Positions 8,421-14,871 of a stretch of DNA of 43,171 nucleotides are shown in pieces; position 1 is the stretch's first letter; every line of letters starts with the position of its first letter. The DNA lies in NCBI RefSeq assembly GCF_003284725.1, contig NZ_PGTO01000025.1, positions 1 to 43,171 of the forward strand. The letters run 5' to 3'. Under the pieces are notes generated by a model. The model made no database searches. It was not told the DNA's origin and was given only the letters and a program-made list of their open reading frames with translations. This stretch comes from Paramagnetospirillum kuznetsovii (lineage in GTDB: Bacteria; Pseudomonadota; Alphaproteobacteria; Rhodospirillales; Magnetospirillaceae). A program made the position numbers and the translations under genes.

Positions 8421-8830
8421 TTCGGTCCCTCATTTCCATCGGGATTGACTTTGGCGGTATCGAGCGCCTTGCCGTCCTGGCGCAATTGCTTGCGCAGCGC
8501 CTCGGCCAGCGCGGCCACGTCCCCGGTGCCGGGCTTGCTTACGGCCTTGCGAAAATTGTTGAACATCTCCTCCACATCGGCGGTATGGGAGATGCCGAAG
8601 TTGGAGCGCTCCGCGATCTCCATCTTCTTTTCTTCGAAAGTCCCAAAGTAAGCCGCGTGGAACGCTGCCTTGGCATCCTCGATCTTGCCGGCCTTGGCAA
8701 AGGTCTCGACCTTTGTGACCTCCAGGCAAACCTCTTCGGCGATTCCGGCCCAATAGCCGCCGGCCGCCCATGCGGAGGCTGATACGAAGAGCAGTGCGCA
8801 GCACATTCTGCTCAACCAAGTCCGGTTCAT
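8417..8830 (-). CDS. Small secreted protein resembling the FTR1 periplasmic N-domain
   Basis: A 137-residue protein with a signal peptide (cleavage near ASAWA-AGG) and an otherwise helical, charged body. The ATG at 8830 is chosen because AGGAG lies seven bases upstream; a TTG at 8836 sits too close to it. Residues 59-118 line up without gaps against FTR1 residues 58-117: YFGTFE against YFDSFE, then a run of helices ending in ALRKQL against SLRANL. It therefore looks like a free-standing copy of the permease's periplasmic domain. It is the first gene of the operon and shares an ATGA overlap with FTR1. Function is unknown; an accessory or regulatory subunit of the permease is inferred. Confidence 0.75.
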   Translation of the reverse strand: MNRTWLSRMCCALLFVSASAWAAGGYWAGIAEEVCLEVTKVETFAKAGKIEDAKAAFHAAYFGTFEEKKMEIAERSNFGISHTADVEEMFNNFRKAVSKPGTGDVAALAEALRKQLRQDGKALDTAKVNPDGNEGPK

Positions 8831-8846
8831 TGGCAAACTCCTAGCC

Positions 8847-8871
8847 GCAAATGCGAATCACACACATTTCC
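8847..8871 (-). promoter_or_regulatory. Fur-like operator and promoter candidate of the iron operon
   Basis: An inverted repeat (GCAAATG at 8847-8853, CATTTCC at 8865-8871, one mismatch) contains ATGCGAATCA, close to Fur half-sites. On the minus strand a TTGCAA hexamer (about 8903-8908), 17 bases and TAAACC give a weak promoter whose start would fall in this repeat. Iron repression fits the genes but is inferred. Confidence 0.4.
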
Positions 8872-9012
8872 TGCGGGTTTATGCGCACCGCGATGCGATT
8901 GCAAGTCTTTTGCGCTCGCATCTTCGGTCGTAAATATCCAGTATGGGGTGCGTCAAATTTGTTGCGGTGAGGCGAACTGATTGATTCAACGAAGTAATCT
9001 GGAGGCGCCGTC

Positions 9013-9054
9013 ATGAGTGATGTGACTTTGCCGTCTGGTGCCAAGTCCCGATGA
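9013..9054 (+). CDS. 13-codon ORF with good ribosome site: leader peptide or gene remnant
   Basis: ATG 9013 follows GGAGG with seven bases between, yet the frame stops after MSDVTLPSGAKSR. A second ATG at 9051 overlaps the stop (ATGA), but that frame runs into the antisense tRNA-Ala and is not credible as a whole gene. A 9-bp inverted repeat (CCAAGTCCC 9041-9049, GGGACTTGG 9067-9075) spans the stop codon. It may be a leader peptide with attenuator-like structure, or the start of a broken gene. Confidence 0.3.
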   Translation: MSDVTLPSGAKSR

Positions 9055-9242
9055 GAAAGACTCGTAGGGACTTGGTCGGCCGCGCCAATCAATCGGTGGA
9101 CGTCTTGGGTTTCAGAAAAACCCGCCCAGTGACGTTGATGAAGGAAGGGAGCGACCGCTCGGCATGTCGTCCATACCCCCAGTGTATCTGTGCGGTGTAC
9201 AAGCTGGAAGGTTGGGGAAACGGCAGAACCCTAGGTTCTGCG

Positions 9243-9281
9243 CCAAAAGCAAGAAGGCCCGGACCAAGCGGTCCGAGCCTT
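9243..9281 (-). terminator. Intrinsic terminator of tRNA-Ala
   Basis: A 12-bp stem (9254-9265 with 9270-9281, one G-U pair as RNA) and a 4-base loop is followed on the minus strand by TTGCTTTT. It begins nine bases after the tRNA CCA end. Confidence 0.75.
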
Positions 9282-9289
9282 CCTCTTTT

Positions 9290-9365
9290 TGGTGGAGCCG
9301 AGCGGGATCGAACCGCTGACCTCCTCATTGCGAACGAGGCGCTCTCCCAACTGAGCTACGGCCCC
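9290..9365 (-). tRNA. tRNA-Ala (anticodon CGC)
   Basis: A 76-base cloverleaf. The acceptor stem GGGGCCG pairs with CGGCTCC with one G-U, the D arm is GCTC/GAGC, and the anticodon stem CCTCG/TGAGG holds the loop TTCGCAA, giving CGC (reads GCG codons). The T arm AGCGG/CCGCT holds TTCGATC, and ACCA is encoded at the 3' end. It is a single gene with its own terminator. Confidence 0.95.
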
Positions 9366-9415
9366 AAAAAGGGAAGCGCGATAATGTTCAAACAGGATGG
9401 CCCTGTCAAGAGCCG

Positions 9416-10447
9416 CTACCAGCGGAGCTGGCCGCCGATGGGCTTGGATTTCTGGGCGCCCAGGCGGGTCATCAGAACCCAGTCGTTGAACTGCATGTAG
9501 CGGGGGGCCAGGAACTGGTAAATGTCGCGGATCCGGTTGGTGTTTTCATCGGACCGGACCACGAAGATGGTTTTCCAGATCTGGATGAAATCCTCCCACG
9601 GCAGCAGTCTTGCGTGCAGAGCGTCGCGGACCTGCCGGATATAGTCGATCTGGTTTTCGATATTCTTCAGCATGGCCAGGATTTCGCCGGTTTGGGCATC
9701 CACCTGATCGAAATAGTCCTGAAGCACCTTCAAGGCCCGTTGTGACAGGCGTGCCACCTGATCGGCGGTGTCGATCATGGAGCGGTCGGCGCCATAGATG
9801 CGGCGCAGCCCCTGCAGCTTCTCGTCGATCTTCTGGACCTCGCCGAATGTGTCGCGCAGCGCCTCGATATAGGCCAGTTCCTTGGCCAGCTTCTCGATGT
9901 ATTTGACGACTTCGTCGCGGTTTTCGCGCCCCAGCCCCAACTCCTCGGCCGCCTCGGTGAAGGCAAGCTGCACGTTCTTCTTCACCTGCGGGTCTTCCGC
10001 CACCTGGGCCAGTTCGGCGACGCTGCTGATGACGTGCTCGTTGCCAGTCAACCAGGTGACCAACTGCATGGTCAGGCGCTGATAGGCGATGCGGAAGTGG
10101 CGATCCTGCGGTTCCCACGAGGCCTCGCGGGTGGTGACTTCCTTGGGCAGCGGATCGCCGGGCCTGAGCCCGCGCACGAATTGCAGGGCTTCCGCCACCT
10201 TGTCCAGCATGCGGAAATCGTGGCTGTCTTCCTTCAGATTGAATTCGCGTTTGATGCCTTCCAGGGAAAGCACCGCCTCGTTGGTGGCCAGCTTAAGCAC
10301 CGCCACCGGCTCCGAGGAATCGGTCATCCGGAAGTACAAGTCCTCGAAGGAGGAGAAGAACTTGTGTTCGAAACTGATATCGGGCCCCAGCTCTGTCGGA
10401 GGCCCCTTATCCTTGTCCTTATCTTTTTCGTCCGCTTTCGCAGCCAT
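9416..10447 (-). CDS. Conserved-looking hypothetical protein, unknown function, downstream of ubiV
   Basis: A 343-residue soluble protein that I do not recognise. The N terminus is a highly charged Lys/Asp tract (residues 3-16), followed by long amphipathic helices with Glu/Lys/Leu-rich coiled-coil character at about residues 150-260. No signal peptide, membrane span, cysteine motif or nucleotide-binding motif is visible. The ATG at 10447 is used because the charged tract starts there; the ribosome site is weak. It starts 96 bp after the ubiV stop in the same direction, with no obvious terminator between, so it may be the last gene of the ubiTUV unit. A structural or adaptor role in the anaerobic ubiquinone complex is possible but is inference from position alone. 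Confidence 0.7.
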   Translation of the reverse strand: MAAKADEKDKDKDKGPPTELGPDISFEHKFFSSFEDLYFRMTDSSEPVAVLKLATNEAVLSLEGIKREFNLKEDSHDFRMLDKVAEALQFVRGLRPGDPLPKEVTTREASWEPQDRHFRIAYQRLTMQLVTWLTGNEHVISSVAELAQVAEDPQVKKNVQLAFTEAAEELGLGRENRDEVVKYIEKLAKELAYIEALRDTFGEVQKIDEKLQGLRRIYGADRSMIDTADQVARLSQRALKVLQDYFDQVDAQTGEILAMLKNIENQIDYIRQVRDALHARLLPWEDFIQIWKTIFVVRSDENTNRIRDIYQFLAPRYMQFNDWVLMTRLGAQKSKPIGGQLRW

Positions 10448-10543
10448 TGTCAGTATCCGCCAAACCCCAGACGGCAAGCCCCAAGCGTGCCGGTTCCCAC
10501 GCTCAGTATGCCCAGCCTTACGGCGTGGGGCAAGCCGCCGAGA

Positions 10544-11440
10544 TTACAGGTCTGCCTCGACATACTGATGGCCGGGCTGGCCATATATATAGCCATTGGC
10601 GAATTCGGCGCCGGGGCACAGATCGGCCAGCCGGTCCGTGGCCTCGTCTGCGTCCAACTTTCCGTCGAGAACGGCGCGGAACAGCCCCGCCACCGCGTCC
10701 ATCGCCACATGATGCGGCCACAGGCGGAAGCGATCGACCCCGCGCGAGGCAAGGTCGGCGAGTTCGCCCAGCAGGCTCATATGGTGGTACGACATGGTCT
10801 GGGTGCCGTTGACGGCGAGGAAGGGAACCTCGTCCAAGGTCTCCACCGCCATGCCGTCGCGGTCGTCGGCGCAGACATACTGGCAGCCGTCCTTGGTCAG
10901 GTTGCGCGCGCGCGCGGCGTAGCAGCGGGCCGAGATGGCCAGCGGCAGTCGCCCGAAGGCCTGCACCTCGATCTCGCCCTTGGCCTTGGCGGCAAGGCTG
11001 GCGACGGCGTCTGCCGCCAGTTCGGCGGGCAGGCAGGTGCGAATGGCGCCCATGGCTTCCAGGCTGGCCAGGGTGCCTTCGTTGTAGATGTTGAGCAGCG
11101 GCCCGGCCACGAAGGGGCGGCCCTGCATCAGGGCGGCCACCGAGATGTCGTTGGCCTCGACCAGAACACCGTCGGCGGCGGCCAGATCGCGGGCCTGGGC
11201 CAATTCGCGATCGCTCATGATCAGCGCCAGCGAGGACAGCACCACCTCCTTGCCCGCCTGGGTCAGGCGCTCGATCACCTCGGGGATGATGGGCTCGACG
11301 AAGGGCGTGCGCTTGGAACACACCACCTCGCCCAGATGGATGGTGTCCAGATCCGGGCAATCGGCCATGCGGAAATAGAAATCCCGCAGCGCCTCGGGCT
11401 TCCAGTTGAACAGGACGGGGCCGAGGGTAAGAGATGTCAT
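10544..11440 (-). CDS. ubiV: UbiV, O2-independent ubiquinone hydroxylation subunit (U32 peptidase family)
   Basis: A 298-residue U32-family protein. With UbiU it forms the Fe-S heterodimer that hydroxylates ubiquinone precursors from prephenate without O2. All four cysteines of the UbiV 4Fe-4S site are visible: C41 in VVCSKR and C173, C186 and C190 in the ARC...GCQYVC stretch. The 13- and 4-residue spacings equal those of E. coli UbiV. The ATG at 11440 follows GAGGGA. It overlaps the end of a 41-codon ORF (ATGA) that separates it from ubiU. Its product allows ubiquinone synthesis in anaerobic respiration, fitting the FNR-type box upstream of ubiT. Confidence 0.92.
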   Translation of the reverse strand: MTSLTLGPVLFNWKPEALRDFYFRMADCPDLDTIHLGEVVCSKRTPFVEPIIPEVIERLTQAGKEVVLSSLALIMSDRELAQARDLAAADGVLVEANDISVAALMQGRPFVAGPLLNIYNEGTLASLEAMGAIRTCLPAELAADAVASLAAKAKGEIEVQAFGRLPLAISARCYAARARNLTKDGCQYVCADDRDGMAVETLDEVPFLAVNGTQTMSYHHMSLLGELADLASRGVDRFRLWPHHVAMDAVAGLFRAVLDGKLDADEATDRLADLCPGAEFANGYIYGQPGHQYVEADL

Positions 11441-11562
11441 GTTGTTTGTCCCTCAAGCGCCGGGCGCATCCCTCCGGGATGCTTGGCTTTCGCTCGCACG
11501 CGCTCGCGGGCGCTCAACGCGCCAGTCGCTACGCTCCGTCGCTCGGCTAATGCCTCGCTCAT
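11437..11562 (-). CDS. 41-codon ORF between ubiU and ubiV, overlapping both; possible repeat element
   Basis: ATG 11562 overlaps the ubiU stop as ATGA, and the frame ends in a TGA that overlaps the ubiV ATG in the same way. The predicted 41-residue peptide is very basic and Ala/Arg-rich, starting MSEALAERRSV. The DNA is full of GAGCG-type words and contains a perfect hairpin (GCATCCC/GGGATGC, 11466-11482). Such Arg/Ala-rich translations are typical of dispersed GC-rich intergenic repeats, so this may be a repeat that keeps a frame open rather than a real gene. Either way it would couple ubiU and ubiV translation. Confidence 0.35.
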   Translation of the reverse strand: MSEALAERRSVATGALSARERVRAKAKHPGGMRPALEGQTT

Positions 11563-12566
11563 CTCCACGCCTTCTCATAGGCGCCGGTGGTCTGCTTGCC
11601 GCCCTCGGTGATGCGGTCGAGATCGATGTCGGGCAGGGGACGGCCCGCCATCACGGCGTCCACTCCGGCACGGAACGCCTGGACCACGGCGGCCACATAG
11701 GCGCGTCCGCGCTGGCGGCCCTCGATCTTGAAGGCGGTGACGCCCGCCTTGATCAGATCGGGCAGGATGTTCAGCGTGTTGAGCGAGGTGGGTTCCTCGA
11801 ACAGATAGCTGGCCTTATCGCGGGCGATGAAGCGGCCCTTGCACAAGGTGGGATAGCCCGCCGGTTCGTTGGGGGCGAATTTGTTGATGGTGAAGCCGGA
11901 CAGTTCCGAGGTCACGCCCGCATGGGTCTCGGTGTAACGCACTTCTCCGGCGGGCGAGCAGACGCCGTTCATATTGGGCGACTGGCCGGTGACGTAGGAA
12001 GACAGGGCGCAGCGGCCCTCGGCCATGACGCACAGCCCTCCGAACACGAAGACCTCGGTCTCGACCGGGGCGATGCGGGCGTTGATGGTGGCGATCTCCT
12101 GGACCGTCAGCACGCGGGGCAGCACCACCCGCTTGACCCCGAAGCGTTCGGCATAGAAGGCGATGGCGGCGGGATTGGAGGCGGCGGCCTGGACCGAAAG
12201 GTGCAACCGCAGTTCGGGATGGACGCGGGCCGCATGCTCGATCAGCCCGATATCGGCCAGGATCACCGCGTCGGCTTTCAGCCGGGCGGCATCGGCTACC
12301 GCCTGATGCCACAGCTCCGGCGTGCCAGCGCGGGGGAAGGTGTTGATGGCGACCAGCACCTTGGCCCCCTTGTCGTGGGCATAGGCGATGCCTTCGCCCA
12401 ATTCCTTGCGATTGAAGTTGAGGCCGGGGAAGTTGCGCGCGTTGGTCTCGTCGCGAAAGCCCACATAGACGCAATCGGCCCCGGCATCCACCGCGCTTTT
12501 CAGCGCCGCCGGGGTACCGGCGGGGCAAACGAGCTCGGGCCGGGTGGGGGGAAGGGTGCTGCCCAT
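11559..12566 (-). CDS. ubiU: UbiU, O2-independent ubiquinone hydroxylation subunit (U32 peptidase family)
   Basis: A 335-residue partner of UbiV in the 4Fe-4S heterodimer needed for anaerobic ubiquinone synthesis. Cysteines C179, C186, C203 and C242 have exactly the 7-, 17- and 39-residue spacings of the cluster ligands in E. coli UbiU. Other family marks are ELVCPAGTPAALKSAVDAGAD near the N terminus and INKFAPNEPAGYP before the last cysteine. The start is ATG 12566, which overlaps the ubiT stop by one base (TGATG); an apparent longer frame upstream is the ubiT region read in another frame. It is cytoplasmic and has no protease residues, as is normal for this branch of U32. Confidence 0.93.
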   Translation of the reverse strand: MGSTLPPTRPELVCPAGTPAALKSAVDAGADCVYVGFRDETNARNFPGLNFNRKELGEGIAYAHDKGAKVLVAINTFPRAGTPELWHQAVADAARLKADAVILADIGLIEHAARVHPELRLHLSVQAAASNPAAIAFYAERFGVKRVVLPRVLTVQEIATINARIAPVETEVFVFGGLCVMAEGRCALSSYVTGQSPNMNGVCSPAGEVRYTETHAGVTSELSGFTINKFAPNEPAGYPTLCKGRFIARDKASYLFEEPTSLNTLNILPDLIKAGVTAFKIEGRQRGRAYVAAVVQAFRAGVDAVMAGRPLPDIDLDRITEGGKQTTGAYEKAWR

Positions 12567-13246
12567 CAGGCGACGCCGCCACGACGGGCGGCCTTGCGCA
12601 ATTGCTTCAATTCGCCTTCCAGGGCGGCGATGCGGGCGGATTGGGCGTCCACGTCCTTGACCGCGGGCGCGATCAGGGCGGCGCGCAGGGTCTCGAAATC
12701 CGCCTGCATGCGGTCGGCCAGTCCGATGGCGGCGCCCGCCAGACCGCGAAAGGCTTTGCCGAACGGCCCCAACTGAGCGGACATGTCCTCGACCAAGTCG
12801 ATTCCCGCGCCATCGATGGCATTGCGCAGCGCCACCACCACCTCGGTATCGCCCTCGATGATCAGGCGGCGGGAAAAGAACAAGGCGTCGCCGTCCACCT
12901 TGCCTTCGGCCAGGGCGATCAGGGTGGCCAGCGGGCCGTGGATGGTGGCGGCCACTTCCTCGGGGTCGATCTCGCGCCGGACGATCAGGGCGGGGGCCTC
13001 GGGATTGGGATCCAGCAGGATGACGAAGGGCAGGTCGGTGGGGTCGATGCAGACGGGCCGGTCGGCGTAATCGGCCATGCGTTCCAGGATATCCGGGTGG
13101 CGTCGGCGGATCATGCGCAGCATGGCGTCGAAGATCGGCTGCAACACTTGCGGCCGCATGGGCTTGAGCGCCAAGCCCAGCAACAGCACCGGAGAGAACG
13201 GCGGAGTCGCCGGTTTGGCGGCGGAGCGGACTTGCCCTGGTCTCAT
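12566..13246 (-). CDS. ubiT: UbiT, SCP2-domain lipid-binding factor for anaerobic ubiquinone synthesis
   Basis: A 226-residue protein with an SCP2 sterol-carrier-like domain at about residues 40-140 and a coiled-coil tail ending in an Arg/Lys-rich stretch. UbiT binds the hydrophobic ubiquinone intermediates and replaces the aerobic accessory factor UbiJ when oxygen is absent. Identification rests on the SCP2 pattern (ALIVRRE, GPLATLIALAEGKVDGDALFFSRRLIIEGD) and on direct coupling to ubiU by a one-base overlap. It is the first gene of the unit; an FNR-like box lies 57-70 bases upstream of its ATG. The ribosome site is not strong. The C-terminal coiled coil is longer than in enteric UbiT, to my reading. 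Confidence 0.87.
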   Translation of the reverse strand: MRPGQVRSAAKPATPPFSPVLLLGLALKPMRPQVLQPIFDAMLRMIRRRHPDILERMADYADRPVCIDPTDLPFVILLDPNPEAPALIVRREIDPEEVAATIHGPLATLIALAEGKVDGDALFFSRRLIIEGDTEVVVALRNAIDGAGIDLVEDMSAQLGPFGKAFRGLAGAAIGLADRMQADFETLRAALIAPAVKDVDAQSARIAALEGELKQLRKAARRGGVA

Positions 13247-13302
13247 GGATGCGGCCTCTCACAGTGACTGCGCAGTGTGTTCATGGGTCATAGCCCTCCT
13301 CC

Positions 13303-13316
13303 TTGATCGCCGTCAA
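13303..13316. promoter_or_regulatory. FNR/ANR-type box in the ubiT / receiver-cNMP promoter region
   Basis: TTGATCGCCGTCAA matches the consensus TTGAT-N4-ATCAA at nine of ten defined bases. Its centre is about 63 bases upstream of ubiT and 112 bases upstream of the divergent gene. If placed at -41.5 it would set ubiT transcription to start near 13268. Anaerobic activation of ubiTUV by an Fnr protein is known in enterics; here it is inferred. Confidence 0.6.
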
Positions 13317-13346
13317 GCAATAGGGGCCCGTCGTCAAGCAATAGGG
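13311..13346. repeat. 15-bp direct repeat with 21-bp period between divergent promoters
   Basis: CGTCAAGCAATAGGG occurs at 13311-13325 and again, identical, at 13332-13346. The 21-bp period equals two helical turns, so both copies face the same side of the DNA. The first overlaps the FNR-like box. Two binding sites for one regulator are suggested; a local duplication is the alternative. Confidence 0.6.
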
Positions 13347-13421
13347 CTTTCGCCTCTTGGCAGCGGGCGACGGTATGGCTACCTTCAAAGGGGTGGCGCG
13401 CAACCGGGAGGGATTCGGACC

Positions 13422-14387
13422 ATGCAGATCGACGTCGACCTGAGCCCGATCACCGCGCTCATCATCGACGATTCCCGCTATGCCCGCTCGTTCATCAAGA
13501 CCGGTCTGCAATCCTTCGGCATCAGCCGGGTTCTCGAGGCGGGAGACGGGCCGTCCGGGCTTGAGGTCTTGCGGAACAGCGAGGTTCATCTGGTGATCGT
13601 CGATCACGACATGTCGCCCATGAACGGCATCGACTTCACCCGCTATGTGCGCGGCGGTGATCTGGTCGCTTGCGTGGACGTCTCCATCCTGATGCTGTCG
13701 GGCGATTCTTCCAAGGACGTGGTGTTCCAGGCGCGCAATGCGGGCGTCAACGAATTCCTGATGAAGCCCTTCTCGGCGGATTCGCTTTATCGGCGCGTCC
13801 GCAATGCCATGATCCATCCCAAGGCCTTCGTCCAAAGTCCCAGTTTCACCGGCCCGGACCGGCGCAGCCTGTCGCGGTCGCCGCCGGGAGTGGCGGAGCG
13901 TCGTATTCGGCCGCCGCTGCCCAAGCCGCCGCCCGTCGTCGCTCCGCCGGGCGGCATGGGGGCCGCCCCGTCTCCGTCGCCGGTCGCCAAGCCCGCGCCG
14001 GTGGAACGCACCGGGCGCAAGAAGTTTGCCGCCGGTCAGGTGATCTTCAGCGAAGGTGATCGCGGCGACGTGGCCTATGTGGTGGAAAGCGGCCGGGTTG
14101 CCATCGTCACGACGGTGGAGGGGCGCGAGGTTCAACTGGGCCAGATCACGACCAACGGCGTGTTCGGCGAGATGGCGCTGATCGACGACGAGCCGCGCAT
14201 GGCCTCGGCCAAGGCCTTGGACGAGACCGTCTGCATGATGATTCCCATGGCGGCGCTGAAGGCCCAGATCGGCAAGACTCCCGATCTGGTGATCCTGGTG
14301 CTGGAAACGCTGCTCCACGATATCCGCCGCATGGGGCGCGAACTGGGGCAGGTGCGTGCCGCGCTGGAACAGCGGCGCGCCGGGTGA
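13422..14387 (+). CDS. Response regulator receiver with C-terminal cyclic-nucleotide-binding domain
   Basis: A 321-residue two-domain signalling protein. The receiver (about residues 10-130) has the acidic pair D16-D17, the phospho-acceptor Asp in IVDHDMSP, the switch Ser in MLSGDS and the conserved Lys in LMKPFS, so it should be phosphorylatable. A Pro-rich linker (about 140-200) joins a cNMP-binding/CRP-like sensor domain with FSEGDRGDVAYVVESG and NGVFGEMALIDDEPR, which is the cyclic-nucleotide cradle pattern. There is no DNA-binding helix-turn-helix, so it is not a CRP-type activator. The ATG at 13422 follows GGGAGG. It is divergent from ubiT and converges, two bases apart, with a thioesterase gene. 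The partner kinase is not in this window. Confidence 0.87.
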   Translation: MQIDVDLSPITALIIDDSRYARSFIKTGLQSFGISRVLEAGDGPSGLEVLRNSEVHLVIVDHDMSPMNGIDFTRYVRGGDLVACVDVSILMLSGDSSKDVVFQARNAGVNEFLMKPFSADSLYRRVRNAMIHPKAFVQSPSFTGPDRRSLSRSPPGVAERRIRPPLPKPPPVVAPPGGMGAAPSPSPVAKPAPVERTGRKKFAAGQVIFSEGDRGDVAYVVESGRVAIVTTVEGREVQLGQITTNGVFGEMALIDDEPRMASAKALDETVCMMIPMAALKAQIGKTPDLVILVLETLLHDIRRMGRELGQVRAALEQRRAG

Positions 14388-14389
14388 CG

Positions 14390-14800
14390 TCAGGGAATGG
14401 CGTAGGTGGCGGTGACGTGGGCGACGAGGTCGTCGGTCCCGGCCGCGACCAGTTCCACCGCGCCCATGGCGAGGCGGCGGCCCAGCTTCAGCAGGCTGGC
14501 CTCGGCGACGATGTCGCAGCGTTCCGCCTTGCGCAGGAACGAAATGTTGAGATTGCTGGTCACCGCCATTTCCACCAGGCCGATGGCCGACAGCACGGCG
14601 GCGTAAAGCGCCACGTCGGCCAGTGTCATCAGTGCGGGGCCGCAGACCACGTCCACCGGCCGGGTCAGATGGGGGCCGAACGGCATGATCAGGCGGGCAG
14701 ATCCCTTGCCGATGCTTTCGGCCCGGATGCCCAGCGCCTCCGCCATGGGAAGCTTTTCCGTCAGCAGGGCGTTGAAGGCTTCGGGGGATATGGCGGACAT
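14390..14800 (-). CDS. PaaI-like hotdog-fold acyl-CoA thioesterase
   Basis: A 136-residue protein of the hotdog thioesterase family, likely a small cytoplasmic acyl-CoA or aryl-CoA hydrolase. Family marks are VCGPALMTLADVALYAAV in the central helix, followed by MAVTSNLNISFLRKAE, the usual strand that carries the substrate-side residues. The length is normal. It converges with the receiver-cNMP gene, with two bases between the stops, and is divergent from the enoyl-CoA hydratase-like gene 71 bp away, so those two may share a control region. Substrate is unknown. Confidence 0.85.
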   Translation of the reverse strand: MSAISPEAFNALLTEKLPMAEALGIRAESIGKGSARLIMPFGPHLTRPVDVVCGPALMTLADVALYAAVLSAIGLVEMAVTSNLNISFLRKAERCDIVAEASLLKLGRRLAMGAVELVAAGTDDLVAHVTATYAIP

Positions 14801-14871
14801 GGGCGCTCCGGGGTAAAAATGGTCGGACCAGTGTCGCGGTCCTCACCGTCCAGATCAAGCGAGGCGTTTTC

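Larger units (their letters stand above)
8872..9289. other. Gene-poor, hairpin-rich gap between iron operon and tRNA-Ala
   Basis: No convincing full gene is seen. Contents: promoter region of the iron operon; a 13-codon ORF at 9013-9054; inverted repeats at 9041-9075 (9-bp arms), 9107-9123 (GGGTTT/AAACCC, second copy of the motif at 9-25) and 9223-9241 (GCAGAACC/GGTTCTGC, 3-base loop); and the tRNA terminator at 9254-9281. The row of stems between 9041 and 9241 could be a structured RNA on the plus strand. Confidence 0.5.

Noticed and set aside
8847..8871. FNR box ahead of the iron operon
   Set aside because: A search by eye for TTGAT-N4-ATCAA gave no match here; the repeat looks Fur-like instead.
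9051..9500. 149-codon frame with the segment AERDRTADLLIANEALSQLSYGP
   Set aside because: That segment is the known artefact of translating the antisense strand of a tRNA gene; here it is tRNA-Ala.
10034..11611. 525-codon open frame on the plus strand
   Set aside because: Crosses ubiV, the sORF and part of the unknown gene on the other strand; no domain seen.
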